64,000 nt of DNA from contig NZ_RJJT01000010.1 in NCBI RefSeq assembly GCF_003938655.1, forward strand, positions 124,001 to 188,000. The letters are read 5' to 3'. The notes beneath the pieces were generated by a model. The model did no database searches, was not told the origin of the DNA, and was given only the letters and a program-made list of their open reading frames with translations. Positions 1 through 8,365 of the stretch are shown in pieces. The first letter of the stretch is position 1; each line of letters starts with the position of its first letter. The position numbers and the translations under genes were made by a program. This stretch comes from Rhizobium pisi. GTDB lineage: Bacteria; Pseudomonadota; Alphaproteobacteria; Rhizobiales; Rhizobiaceae.

Positions 1-2
1 CG

Positions 3-38
3 GTCTTCCTTTCGCGCGACAAGGATACGCCGGGCTGA
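3..38 (+). CDS. 3' end of an upstream gene (partial)
   Basis: An open frame enters from the left edge and stops with TGA; the visible residues read VFLSRDKDTPG. Too little is left to name it. It lies on the same strand as the thiamine pyrophosphokinase gene 63 bases downstream. A thiamine-uptake gene would fit that context, but this is only a guess from the neighbour. Confidence 0.3.
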   Translation, partial: VFLSRDKDTPG

Positions 39-101
39 AGCGGATGCCGTCGTTCGCCGGCCCTTCCCCTCGACCCCCCGTTTGCGCTAAGGGCAATGCC
101 C

Positions 102-752
102 ATGAGCCAATCCACCTTCACCATTCTGCTCGGCGGCGAACTCAGCCTGACGGAGCGCCTGCGCCACGCCATCGCAGGTACCCGCTTCATCGCAGCCGAT
201 GGCGGCATGCGGCATGCGCTAGCGCTCGGTGTTACGCCGGAGCTCTGGGTCGGTGATTTCGATTCGACGCCAGCCGATCTCGACGGTGCATTTCCCCACG
301 TGCCGAAACAGCCCTATCCCGCGGCGAAAGCGGCAACGGACGGCGAGATCGCCGTCTCGGAGGCGATCGCGCGTGGGGCGGGGCGTTTGATCCTTGCCGG
401 TGCGCTCGGCGGAGAACGCTCCGATCATGCGCTTCAGCATCTGCTGTCGGCCGTCAGCCTGGCGGAAGAGGGTTTCGACGTGCTGCTGACCTCCGGCAAG
501 GAAGAGGCCGTGCCGTTGCTTGCCGGCACGATCGAACTGGACCTTCCCAAGGGCAGCCTGTTTTCCGTGCCTGGATTCAGCGAGCTGAAGGGGCTTTCCA
601 TCGAGAATGCGCGCTACCCGCTCAAGGATTTCCATCTGCCTTTCGGTTCCTCGCGCACCATTTCCAACGTCGCGGAAGGCAAGGTTCGCTTTTCGCTCAC
701 AAGCGGCCGGGCAATCGTGCTTGCGCGTCCCTATGATCTTTCCGGAGTCTGA
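102..752 (+). CDS. Thiamine pyrophosphokinase
   Basis: Cytosolic enzyme that transfers pyrophosphate from ATP to thiamine to make thiamine diphosphate. The 216-residue protein shows the family hallmarks: an N-terminal ADGG motif (FIAADGGMRHAL), then GDFDS (WVGDFDSTPAD), a TDGEIAVSEA helix and a GGERSDHAL segment that contribute to the active site. The C-terminal half is the beta-rich thiamine-binding domain (ISNVAEGKVRFSL). An ATG lies two codons upstream at 96, but the AAGGG at 89-93 is better spaced for the ATG at 102. The stop is followed after 3 bases by the TTG start of the ABC-F gene, so the two are probably co-transcribed. Confidence 0.9.
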   Translation: MSQSTFTILLGGELSLTERLRHAIAGTRFIAADGGMRHALALGVTPELWVGDFDSTPADLDGAFPHVPKQPYPAAKAATDGEIAVSEAIARGAGRLILAGALGGERSDHALQHLLSAVSLAEEGFDVLLTSGKEEAVPLLAGTIELDLPKGSLFSVPGFSELKGLSIENARYPLKDFHLPFGSSRTISNVAEGKVRFSLTSGRAIVLARPYDLSGV

Positions 753-755
753 TTT

Positions 756-2576
756 TTGGCCCCTCCCATTCTGAAACTCGACGACATCTTCCTGAGCTTC
801 GGCGGCGCGCCGCTGCTGGCGGGTGCTGCGCTGCAGATCGAACCCGGCGACAAGATCTGTCTCGTCGGGCGCAACGGCTCGGGAAAATCGACGCTTCTGA
901 AGATTGCCGCGGGCCTAGTCGAGGCACAATCCGGTGAGGTCTTCCGCCATCCGTCCTCGACAGTGCGCTATCTCGAGCAGGCGCCTGATTTTGCCGGCTT
1001 CAGCACTGTGCAGGCCTATGCCGAGGCCGGGCTCGGGCCGGGCGACGACCCCTACCGCGTCACCTATCTCCTGTCGCACCTCGGACTGACCGGCGAGGAG
1101 GATCCGAAGACCCTTTCCGGCGGCGAATCGCGCCGGGCAGCCCTCGCCCGCGTGCTCGCGCCGGAGCCCGACATTCTTCTTCTCGACGAGCCGACCAACC
1201 ATCTCGACTTGCCGACGATCGAATGGCTGGAAGGCGAGCTGCAGAAGACACGCAGCGCTTTGGTGCTGATCTCGCACGATAGACGTTTTCTCGAAAAGGT
1301 TTCGACGGCAACCGTCTGGCTCGACCGCGGCACTTCGCGCCGGCTCGAGAGAGGGTTTGCGCACTTCGAGACATGGCGCGATCAGGTGCTGGAGGCCGAG
1401 GAGCTGGAGCAGCACAAGCTCGGCAAGGCGATCGAGCGAGAGGAGCACTGGTTGCGCTACGGCGTGACCGCGCGGCGCAAGCGCAACATGCGCCGCCTCG
1501 GCGAATTGCAGACGATGCGCTCGAACTATCGCGGCCACAAGGGGCCGCAAGGCACGGTGCAGGCGTCGGTTTCGGATGCGCAGGAATCCGGCAAGCTGGT
1601 GATCGAGGCCGACAAGATCACCAAGAGCTTCGGCGACCGGCCAATCGTCACACCGTTCTCGATCCGCGTCCATCGTGGTGATTGCATCGGTCTGGTCGGG
1701 CCGAACGGTGCCGGCAAGACGACGCTCCTGAAGATGCTGACGGGGCAGCTTTCCCCCGACAGCGGCACCGTGAAGCTCGGCACCAATCTGGAGATCGCCA
1801 CGCTCGACCAGAAGCGCGAGGATCTCGATCCCGAGGATACGCTCGCCAACTATCTGACGGACGGACGCGGCGAGAACCTGCTCGTCAACGGCGAGCAGCG
1901 CCACGTCACCGGCTATATGAAGGAATTCCTGTTCCAGCCGGAACAGGCACGCACGCCGATCAGAAGCCTTTCCGGCGGCGAGCGCGCACGGCTGATGCTG
2001 GCGCGTATCCTCTCACGCCCGGCGAACCTTCTGATCCTCGACGAGCCCACAAACGATCTCGATATCGAGACGCTCGACCTGCTTCAGGAAATCGTTGCCG
2101 GTTTTCCCGGAACCGTCATTCTCGTCAGCCACGATCGCGACTTCCTCGACCGCACCGTGACCTCAACGATCGCGCCCGCTACGCCGGATGCGCCTGATGG
2201 CCGCTGGATCGAATATGCCGGCGGTTACTCGGACATGCTGGCGCAACGCAAGGGCGCGCTCGAAGAGCGCAGAAAGGCCGAGAAGGCGGCGGAGAAGCCG
2301 AAGACTGGGGAAGCAGCGCCTTCCGCAGCAAGTTCGAAAAGCAAGCTGTCCTTCAAGCAGAAATTCGCGCTGGAAAACCTGCCGAAGGAGATGGCCAAGG
2401 CCGAGGCCGAAATGGCTAAGCGCGAACAGGCGATGGCCGATCCCAATCTCTTCACGCGTGATCCCGCGGCCTTCAACCGGCTTGCCGCCGAGATGGAGAA
2501 ACTGCGCGCCGGCCTCACGAAGATGGAAGAAGAGTGGCTGGAGCTCGAAATGCTGCGGGAAGAGTTGGAGGGCTGA
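756..2576 (+). CDS. ABC-F family ATPase, Uup-like
   Basis: A 606-residue soluble protein with two ABC ATPase domains in tandem and no membrane segments. Domain 1 has Walker A GRNGSGKST (about residues 39-47), signature LSGGE and Walker B ILLLDEPTNHLD. Domain 2 has GPNGAGKTT, LSGGE and LLILDEPTNDLD. An arginine-rich linker of the ABC-F type (RYGVTARRKRNMRR) lies between them. The C-terminal tail is a charged coiled coil after an Ala/Lys/Glu-rich stretch, as in Uup rather than EttA. Family members bind DNA or the ribosome, and Uup is linked to transposon excision and ribosome function. It starts with TTG right after the upstream stop, which suggests translational coupling. Confidence 0.88.
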   Translation: MAPPILKLDDIFLSFGGAPLLAGAALQIEPGDKICLVGRNGSGKSTLLKIAAGLVEAQSGEVFRHPSSTVRYLEQAPDFAGFSTVQAYAEAGLGPGDDPYRVTYLLSHLGLTGEEDPKTLSGGESRRAALARVLAPEPDILLLDEPTNHLDLPTIEWLEGELQKTRSALVLISHDRRFLEKVSTATVWLDRGTSRRLERGFAHFETWRDQVLEAEELEQHKLGKAIEREEHWLRYGVTARRKRNMRRLGELQTMRSNYRGHKGPQGTVQASVSDAQESGKLVIEADKITKSFGDRPIVTPFSIRVHRGDCIGLVGPNGAGKTTLLKMLTGQLSPDSGTVKLGTNLEIATLDQKREDLDPEDTLANYLTDGRGENLLVNGEQRHVTGYMKEFLFQPEQARTPIRSLSGGERARLMLARILSRPANLLILDEPTNDLDIETLDLLQEIVAGFPGTVILVSHDRDFLDRTVTSTIAPATPDAPDGRWIEYAGGYSDMLAQRKGALEERRKAEKAAEKPKTGEAAPSAASSKSKLSFKQKFALENLPKEMAKAEAEMAKREQAMADPNLFTRDPAAFNRLAAEMEKLRAGLTKMEEEWLELEMLREELEG

Positions 2577-2618
2577 GCTTTTCCTTGGGCTCACTTTTCC
2601 TTGATTCGTCAGCCTGTC

Positions 2619-2645
2619 GCCAGGCGGCATAAGGTGCCGCCTGGC
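2619..2645. repeat. Perfect 11-bp inverted repeat (hairpin) upstream of secreted-protein gene
   Basis: GCCAGGCGGCA pairs perfectly with TGCCGCCTGGC across a 5-base loop. There is no T-run on either side, so it is not a classical intrinsic terminator. It sits 43 bases after the ABC-F stop and 44 bases before the next start, so it would be in the leader of the downstream gene or at the 3' end of the upstream message. Confidence 0.7.
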
Positions 2646-2689
2646 AGCGGGGGATACTGCCGATCGCAATGGCGACAAGGAAAAGTCAG

Positions 2690-3319
2690 ATGTCTCGCAA
2701 GCCTCATTCCCGTTTTTTCACAGCACTTGCCACCGGCGGCCTCGTCGCGCTTGCGCTATCGCAGGCCGTGCAGGCAGAGGATGCCCAGCGCGTTCGTGTC
2801 CGTGGAGCAATCGAAAGCCTGAGCGGCGACAAACTGGTCGTCAAGACACGCGAAGGCAGCGATGCGGCGGTCACACTGAAAGCCGGATGGAAAGTCGGTG
2901 GTATCCGGAAAGCCTCGGTCGAGGATATCAAGCCCGGCGATTTCGTCGGCGTCGCTTCCCTTCCGAAGGGTGACGGCCCGGACGGGGCGATCGAGGTGCT
3001 GATCTTCCCGGCGGCGATGAAAGGGACAGGCGAGGGCAACCGCCCCTGGGATGCGCAGCCAAACAGCCAGATGACCAACGCGACCGTCAGCAACGCCGTC
3101 AAATCCGTCGACGGCCACACGATCACGCTGACCTATCAGGGCAAGGAAAAGATCATCACGATATCCGACGGCACGCCAATCGTGACCTTGGCACCTGCGA
3201 CCAAGGACGATCTGAAGGCCGGCGCGGGCGTTATCGTCACCGGCGCGAAGGCGGCGGACGGCAGCATCTCGGCCACCCAGGTCGCCGTCGGTCTCGAGGG
3301 TATCACCCCACCGATGTGA
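2690..3319 (+). CDS. Secreted DUF5666-like protein
   Basis: A 209-residue protein with an N-terminal signal peptide (basic MSRKPHSRF, a hydrophobic core, then an AVQA|E-like cleavage site). The mature part is made of repeated small beta-barrel units (VRVRGAIESLSGDKLVVKTREG and later VSNAVKSVDGHTITLTYQG), as in DUF5666 / OB-like periplasmic proteins. Such proteins are often labelled metal ABC transporter permeases in error; no membrane transporter is visible here. The start at 2690 is chosen because AAGGAAAA lies 6-9 bases upstream, while the earlier ATG at 2669 has no ribosome site and would put charged residues before the signal. Function unknown. Confidence 0.75.
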   Translation: MSRKPHSRFFTALATGGLVALALSQAVQAEDAQRVRVRGAIESLSGDKLVVKTREGSDAAVTLKAGWKVGGIRKASVEDIKPGDFVGVASLPKGDGPDGAIEVLIFPAAMKGTGEGNRPWDAQPNSQMTNATVSNAVKSVDGHTITLTYQGKEKIITISDGTPIVTLAPATKDDLKAGAGVIVTGAKAADGSISATQVAVGLEGITPPM

Positions 3320-3358
3320 TGCGGTCGGCTTTAGAGGAAAATGGCCATAGCCTTGGTT

Positions 3359-3649
3359 TTACACAAAGAGGCGCTGCCAATCCTCGCGCCCATGCAGCAC
3401 GCGAACAATCAGGATACCCTCTTCGTGGATGGTGTAGGCAATCATATGAGCACGATGAGGATGAAGCCGCATCGGCGGGTTCAGCTCAAGGCGCTCACGC
3501 GCCATGCGTGGATTATCGGCCAGCAATTCAAAGGTGTCGAATAAATCATCGACGTATCGCTCCGACTGCGATGCACCAAACTGATTGGCGCCGAGAACAT
3601 AGAGCTCGATTATGTCCCGATCCGCTGCGACGGTTATGCGGTATTTCAT
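3359..3649 (-). CDS. ParE/RelE-superfamily toxin
   Basis: A 96-residue protein with the compact ParE fold: an N-terminal strand YRITVAADRDIIELY, a helical hairpin with FGASQSERYVDDLFDTFELLADNP, and a C-terminal sheet ending in ILIVRVLHGREDWQRLF, the usual HGR.. ParE ending. Family members poison DNA gyrase. Its ATG overlaps the stop of the upstream antitoxin gene by four bases (ATGA), the standard antitoxin-first arrangement. Full length with no frameshift, so probably functional. Confidence 0.9.
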   Translation of the reverse strand: MKYRITVAADRDIIELYVLGANQFGASQSERYVDDLFDTFELLADNPRMARERLELNPPMRLHPHRAHMIAYTIHEEGILIVRVLHGREDWQRLFV

Positions 3650-3894
3650 ATACGCTGCGCAGCTAGCCGTTCACGCGCCTCTCGAAGAATATCGTCCTTC
3701 GAACGATTGCTGACGCCGCTTTCCAGGCCGTCTGTGATCAAACGCTGCAGTTCCGCCAGCTTGCCAGATCGCTCTTGATCACGCCGTATCAAGTCGCGGA
3801 CATAATCACTCGCATTGCTGTAACGTCCTGTTTTTGTCTGATCTTCCACCCATTCCTTCATCGGATCGGGCAGGGAAACATTCATCGTTGCCAT
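3646..3894 (-). CDS. ParD-type antitoxin
   Basis: An 82-residue protein with an N-terminal ribbon-helix-helix DNA-binding segment (MATMNVSLPDPMKEWVEDQ, then GRYSNASDYVRDLIRRDQE) and a charged C-terminal helix that would wrap the toxin. The start is the ATG at 3892-3894, preceded by GAGGTG; an upstream in-frame ATG would add a non-conserved 22 residues. By analogy with the family it should neutralise ParE and repress its own promoter in the roughly 100 bases between this start and the ABC gene's end. Co-transcribed with the toxin. Confidence 0.88.
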   Translation of the reverse strand: MATMNVSLPDPMKEWVEDQTKTGRYSNASDYVRDLIRRDQERSGKLAELQRLITDGLESGVSNRSKDDILREARERLAAQRI

Positions 3895-3996
3895 ATACGT
3901 CACCTCACCCCGATGATCATGGCATACCTTGGCAAAGATTGCATCATTTCCGCCACGCAAAGGGAGCGAGACTTCCTCAACTGGACGCGGGCCATT

Positions 3997-5850
3997 TTAC
4001 AGCGCCGGAGCGGGCACGGCGGCAGCGCCGGCACTAGCGCTGGCGCCGGTCTGAACGACAGGCGGTTGTTCTTCCGCTTTTGACGGAAGCGCCTGCAGAT
4101 GCAATACGCGCGGCTGCAGCACCTCGAGATAGGCCTCGGAGCGACCGATGTAGATCATGCCGGCTTCGGGGATGGAGGTCAGCAGTTTCGCCATGGTTTC
4201 CTGCCATTCCGGCTCCATGCCTTCCAGCACTTCGTCGAAAATGATCCAGCGCGGGCGCGCCAGAAGCAGGCGGGCGAAGCCGATCGCCTTCTGTTGGTCG
4301 CTGTCGAGCAGCTTGTCCCAGCGGGCGCGGGTATCGAGCCTTGAGATCAGCGAATGCAGGCCGGCCTTTTCAAGGGCTGCCTCGACGGCGGCCTTCTCGT
4401 AGGCATCGGGACTTTCGGGAAAGGCCAGCGCATCGCGCAGCGTGCCGCCGGGAACATAGGCGATTTGTGGAACGAACAGCATGTCGTCGACCGGAGGCAG
4501 GCCAATCGTGCCGCTGCCGCACGGCCAGAGACCGGCCATCGCCTGGAAGAGAAGCTTGCGGTTGACGCTGTGGTCGCCGTTGATCATGACCTTTTCGCCG
4601 GCCTTGATCACCACATTGGTTTCGTGCAGGCGGAAACCGCCGCATTCCTCGATTTCTTCGCCGATCTTGGCGTTGATCACCAAATCCTTCAGCGTCAGCG
4701 TGTCGGGCGCGGTATTTTCGTAGGTGATGCTGTCCTTGAGGTCGAAATCCTCGTCCATGTCGAGCAGCGCCTGACGGAAATCGGTGACGCGCATCAGCGT
4801 GGCGCGCCATTCGGCGATCGGACCGAAATTGGCGACATACCAGCGCAACGCCGTATTGACCTGGTTGAAGGCGCCGACGGACATCATCAGCTGGCCGAGG
4901 GTGAGGCCGCCGGAGAAATAGGCGGGGGCGGCAACGATGATCGGGATGACGATCACCAGCCAGCCGTAGCCGGCAGAAACCCAGGTAAGGTTGGTATTGG
5001 CCATGGCGAGGCGCTTGACGACCCTCAGCACCGAGCTGATGTCGGTATTGATGCGCCTGCGCTCGTTCTCCTCGCCGCGGGCCACCGTGATCGCCGGCAT
5101 GTTCTCGTTGGCATGCATCAGCGTGAAGCGAAGCTCGGCTTCCTTGGAGAATCGATCGGCATTGAGCTTGACCAGCTTGCGGCCGACGACCTGGCTCAAC
5201 ACCGAGGCGGACGCGGCGTAGAAAATCGCCGCCCAGACCATATAGCCGGGAATGGAGAAGCTGTGGCCGCTGATGTGGAAGATGAAGCCGCTCGACAGTT
5301 CCCAGAGCACGCCGATGAAGCTCACCAGAAGGATAGTCGATTGCAGCAGGCCGAGAACGAGCCCCGTCGTGCTTTCAGCGAGATTGCGGGAATCCTCGAG
5401 CAGGCGCTGGTCCGGATTGACGCCGATCAGGCCGCTGGAGGCGAGCCGCAACGCCCGCTTGCGCTTCAGCCACTGGTCGACGAGATCGCGCGACAGGCCT
5501 TCGCGCATATAGAGCGCGGTCATCTGGTTCAGCCAGGCTTGCAACACATTGAGCAGCAGCAGGGTGCCGGCGATCATCGCGAAGATTTCGAGCTGGTGGA
5601 AGAATTCGCCGAGATCGCGACGCTCGAGCGAATCGTAGAAGGGGGCGTTCCACTCGTTGAGGATGACCTGGCCATAGGCCGTCACCAGGATAACGAGGAT
5701 CAGCACGGTAGCCAGGAACAGCACCTTGCCACGCACTGCCGAATTCCAGAATGCCGAGAACATCACCCCGAGGCGATATGTCAGGCTGAAATCATACCCT
5801 ACCCTATCCTGCCTCCGGATTCCGGGCCTCCCCTCGATCTTATCTGCCAT
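3997..5850 (-). CDS. SbmA/BacA-like ABC transporter with degenerate ATPase domain
   Basis: A 617-residue inner-membrane protein. The N-terminal half has about six membrane segments and the family landmark NPDQRLLEDSRNL (around residue 146), typical of YddA/SbmA-type transporters (ABC_membrane_2). The C-terminal half is an ABC ATPase domain that has lost most catalytic motifs. The Walker A position reads NGDHSVNRKLLF with no GK[ST], the signature reads LDSDQQKA instead of LSxGE, and the H-loop reads IGRSE. Walker B is kept (IIFDEVLEGME), as is the Q-loop region (FVPQIAYVPGGTLRD). The C-terminus is an Ala/Pro-rich tail. GGAAAA lies a few bases upstream of the ATG pair at 5848-5853, favouring a start there over the ATG at 5889. 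Substrate unknown. Confidence 0.82.
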   Translation of the reverse strand: MADKIEGRPGIRRQDRVGYDFSLTYRLGVMFSAFWNSAVRGKVLFLATVLILVILVTAYGQVILNEWNAPFYDSLERRDLGEFFHQLEIFAMIAGTLLLLNVLQAWLNQMTALYMREGLSRDLVDQWLKRKRALRLASSGLIGVNPDQRLLEDSRNLAESTTGLVLGLLQSTILLVSFIGVLWELSSGFIFHISGHSFSIPGYMVWAAIFYAASASVLSQVVGRKLVKLNADRFSKEAELRFTLMHANENMPAITVARGEENERRRINTDISSVLRVVKRLAMANTNLTWVSAGYGWLVIVIPIIVAAPAYFSGGLTLGQLMMSVGAFNQVNTALRWYVANFGPIAEWRATLMRVTDFRQALLDMDEDFDLKDSITYENTAPDTLTLKDLVINAKIGEEIEECGGFRLHETNVVIKAGEKVMINGDHSVNRKLLFQAMAGLWPCGSGTIGLPPVDDMLFVPQIAYVPGGTLRDALAFPESPDAYEKAAVEAALEKAGLHSLISRLDTRARWDKLLDSDQQKAIGFARLLLARPRWIIFDEVLEGMEPEWQETMAKLLTSIPEAGMIYIGRSEAYLEVLQPRVLHLQALPSKAEEQPPVVQTGASASAGAAAVPAPAL

Positions 5851-6010
5851 CATGCTTTTCCAATACGCCCATACTGTCATTATTAACATGGTGGCGTTAC
5901 CCGTCTATCAACAGATTCTATCAGTCATTAAAGTGTGATGATGCTTGCATGGGTTGTCCCTGCATGCATTCCGCAGTTGATTCGCGGTCCGACAGGGGCT
6001 AATTAATGCA

Positions 6011-6070
6011 CTCCGTGGTGATTTGGCCGGCCGGCTTGCAGCCACGTTAAAGAAGTCGCTAAAGGGCCGC
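6011..6070 (+). ncRNA. SAM-II riboswitch upstream of metA
   Basis: The stretch matches the alphaproteobacterial metA leader motif (SAM-II). P1 is formed by CGTGG (6014-6018) and CCACG (6042-6046). The loop is AT-rich then GC-rich (GATTTGGCCGGCCGG, TTGCAG), and the conserved tail GTTAAAGAAGTCGCTAAAGG completes the pseudoknot. It lies about 60 bases upstream of the metA start on the same strand. SAM-II aptamers bind S-adenosylmethionine and reduce expression of methionine genes. Confidence 0.88.
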
Positions 6071-6076
6071 GTGCGG

Positions 6077-6115
6077 ACCGGTAGCGATTTTTTTCGCCGC
6101 CGGTTTTTTGTTTTT
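6077..6115 (+). terminator. Candidate leader terminator between SAM-II aptamer and metA
   Basis: ACCGG (6077-6081) pairs with CCGGT (6100-6104), with an inner GCGA/TCGC stem. The hairpin is followed by TTTTTGTTTTT. Placed directly after the aptamer and 16 bases before metA, it could act as the expression platform. The stem has a small internal mismatch, and control of ribosome access is an alternative. Confidence 0.55.
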
Positions 6116-6130
6116 GATCGAGTGACCGCA

Positions 6131-7054
6131 ATGCCTATCAAGATCCCCGATACGCTGCCCGCCTTCGAGACCCTGGTTCAGGAAGGCGTGCGGGTGATGA
6201 CCGAGACGATGGCGATCCGTCAGGATATTCGCCCGTTGCAGATCGGGCTGCTCAACCTGATGCCGAACAAGATCAAGACCGAAGTCCAGATGGCCCGTCT
6301 GGTCGGCGCCTCGCCGTTGCAGGTCGAGCTGTCGCTCATCCGCATCGGCGGCCACAAGGCAAAGAACACGTCGGAAGATCATCTGCTCGCCTTCTACCAG
6401 ACCTGGGAAGAGGTGAAGCAGCGCAAATTCGACGGCTTCATCATAACCGGGGCGCCGATCGAGCTCCTGCCTTATGAGGACGTCACCTATTGGGCGGAGA
6501 TGCGGGAAATTCTCGACTGGACGGAAACGAACGTCCATTCGACGATGAACGTCTGCTGGGGCGCGATGGCGGCGATCTACCACTTCCACGGTGTTCCGAA
6601 ATACGAGCTGAAGGAGAAGGCTTTCGGCGTTTACCGCCACCGGAACCTCAAGCCTTCATCGATCTATCTCAACGGCTTTTCCGACAATTTCGAGGTGCCG
6701 GTTTCACGCTGGACCGAGGTGCGCCGCGCCGATATCGAGAGATCCGAAAGTCTGGAAATCCTGATGGAATCCAGCGAGATGGGCGTCTGCCTCGTGCATG
6801 AGAAGAAAGGCCGGCGGCTCTACATGTTCAACCATGTGGAATATGACTCGACCTCGCTTTCCGACGAGTATTTCCGCGACGTCAATGCCGGCGTGCCGAT
6901 CAAGATGCCGCACAACTACTTCCCGCATAACGATCCGGCGCTTGCGCCGCAGAACCGCTGGCGCAGCCATGCGCATCTGCTGTTCGGCAACTGGATCAAC
7001 GAAATCTACCAGACGACGCCCTATGACGTTGAAGAGATCGGCGCGGACCTCTGA
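6131..7054 (+). CDS. metAA: Homoserine O-acetyltransferase (MetA family)
   Basis: First committed step of methionine synthesis: acylation of homoserine. The 307-residue protein carries the catalytic Cys142 (NVCWGAMA), His235 and Glu237 (FNHVEYD) of the MetA family at their usual numbering. Residue 111 is Glu ([15 protein letters not shown]). In characterised family members Glu111 marks use of acetyl-CoA, while Gly111 (as in E. coli) marks succinyl-CoA, so this is more likely an acetyltransferase despite the usual name homoserine O-succinyltransferase. Start at ATG 6131, where similarity begins. Expression should be SAM-controlled through the SAM-II leader. Confidence 0.92.
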   Translation: MPIKIPDTLPAFETLVQEGVRVMTETMAIRQDIRPLQIGLLNLMPNKIKTEVQMARLVGASPLQVELSLIRIGGHKAKNTSEDHLLAFYQTWEEVKQRKFDGFIITGAPIELLPYEDVTYWAEMREILDWTETNVHSTMNVCWGAMAAIYHFHGVPKYELKEKAFGVYRHRNLKPSSIYLNGFSDNFEVPVSRWTEVRRADIERSESLEILMESSEMGVCLVHEKKGRRLYMFNHVEYDSTSLSDEYFRDVNAGVPIKMPHNYFPHNDPALAPQNRWRSHAHLLFGNWINEIYQTTPYDVEEIGADL

Positions 7055-7171
7055 GCGACATTTCTTTCTGATCCGACCGGTTGCGGTTTGGAGCAAATGC
7101 GGGCAGGTTCCGGTCGAACTCTATAGCGCCGCGCGTCTTGAACCGGATGCGCCAAGAATGGACGGTCGATC

Positions 7172-8194
7172 ATGTCGGACAAGTTGAAGCGGGAAGTTTT
7201 CGGGCAGACGAAGGCGGGCGAGACCGTCTATCGCGTCGAGATCAAGGGCGGTGGACTGACGGCCAAGATCATCAGCTGGGGTGCGGTCATCCAGGATCTG
7301 CGCCTTGAGGGACATGACGCGCCGCTGCAGCTCGGCTTCGAGGATTTCGATAGCTACCCCCTCTACTCGGCCTATTTCGGCGCGACGCCCGGCCGCTGCG
7401 CCAACCGTGTCTGCGGCGGCAGGTTTACGCTCGACGGCAAGGATTATCAGCTCGAGCCGAACGAGAACGGCGTCACGCACCTGCATGGCGGCAGCGACAA
7501 TATCGCCAAGCGCAACTGGACGATCGTCGAGCATGATGTCGACCGGCTGGTGATGAAGATCGTCGATCCCGACGGCCGTGCGGGCTATCCCGGCAATTGC
7601 ACCATCCAGGCGACGTTCTGGGTACACGGCAACGGCGAATTGTCGATCACCTACGAATCGACCAGCGACCAGCCGACGCTCGCCAATGTCTGCCAGCACG
7701 CCTATTTCAATCTCGACGGCCGCGAAGACGCGCTCGGCCATGACATCATGATTGCAGCGGATCATTATCTGCCGACCGACGAGAGGCAGGTGCCGACCGG
7801 CGAGATCCGCCCTGTTGGCGGCACGGAATTCGATTTCCGCGAGATGGCGCCGATGAAGCGTTTCGCCGGCAGCGAGCAGGTGCTGTACGACCATAATTTC
7901 TGCCTGTCCCCGGAACGTACCGCCAAACGGAGCGTCGCGCTTGCCCGCAGCCTCTATTCCGGCGTGTCGCTGGAAGTGCGCAGCACGGAGCCGGGCGTGC
8001 AGTTCTATGCCGGTTTCAAGCTCAACACCGGGGCTCCCGGTCTCGGCGGGCGCAAATATGGCCCGTTCGCCGGCTTCTGCTTGGAGACGCAGGTCTGGCC
8101 GGATGCCATCAATCACGAAGGCTTTCCGAATGCGGTCCTGCGTCCCGGCGAAGTGCTGCGCCAGGAGACGGATTATATCTTCACCAAGAGCTGA
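7172..8194 (+). CDS. galM: Aldose 1-epimerase (galactose mutarotase)
   Basis: A 340-residue cytosolic mutarotase that interconverts the alpha and beta anomers of aldoses. Family motifs are present: FGATPGRCANRV near the start of the barrel, VTHLHGGSDNI (first catalytic His region), NVCQHAYFNLDG (second His), and C-terminal GFCLETQVWPDAINHEGFP with the catalytic Glu. It follows metA by 117 bases but has no functional link to it. A strong terminator follows, so it probably forms a single-gene unit. The ribosome site is weak. Confidence 0.92.
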   Translation: MSDKLKREVFGQTKAGETVYRVEIKGGGLTAKIISWGAVIQDLRLEGHDAPLQLGFEDFDSYPLYSAYFGATPGRCANRVCGGRFTLDGKDYQLEPNENGVTHLHGGSDNIAKRNWTIVEHDVDRLVMKIVDPDGRAGYPGNCTIQATFWVHGNGELSITYESTSDQPTLANVCQHAYFNLDGREDALGHDIMIAADHYLPTDERQVPTGEIRPVGGTEFDFREMAPMKRFAGSEQVLYDHNFCLSPERTAKRSVALARSLYSGVSLEVRSTEPGVQFYAGFKLNTGAPGLGGRKYGPFAGFCLETQVWPDAINHEGFPNAVLRPGEVLRQETDYIFTKS

Positions 8195-8257
8195 GCCGCA
8201 CCCTCTTGCGCGACATGCGTCTAGGACGCACGGCTGTCAAATTTGGTCGCTATGAAT

Positions 8258-8285
8258 CCTCCCTGGCCCGTCGGGGAGGTTTTTT
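8258..8285 (+). terminator. Intrinsic terminator after galM
   Basis: CCTCCC pairs with GGGAGG across a short loop and is followed by TTTTTT. It separates galM from the amino-sugar operon. Confidence 0.85.
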
Positions 8286-8325
8286 CTTGCCTACATTCGA
8301 TTCCGGCGATTCCGGCTTGCTGATT

Positions 8326-8365
8326 GGTTCTAAATAGGTTCTATTGTCTATCCATGGATAGAACC
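8326..8365. promoter_or_regulatory. Candidate GntR operator covering the start codon of its own gene
   Basis: Two direct copies of GGTTCTA (8326-8332 and 8337-8343) are followed by an inverted copy TAGAACC (8359-8365). A perfect 16-bp palindrome TCTATCCATGGATAGA (8347-8362) has the ATG start codon of the regulator at its centre. The placement suggests autoregulation of the amino-sugar operon. Inferred from pattern only. Confidence 0.6.

Noticed and set aside
3359..3894. Mobile element bringing in the ParDE pair
   Set aside because: No transposase, flanking repeats or att-like sequence was seen; the pair is simply a chromosomal toxin-antitoxin module.
6131..7054. Homoserine O-succinyltransferase as the product
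   Set aside because: Residue 111 is Glu, which points to acetyl-CoA as donor.
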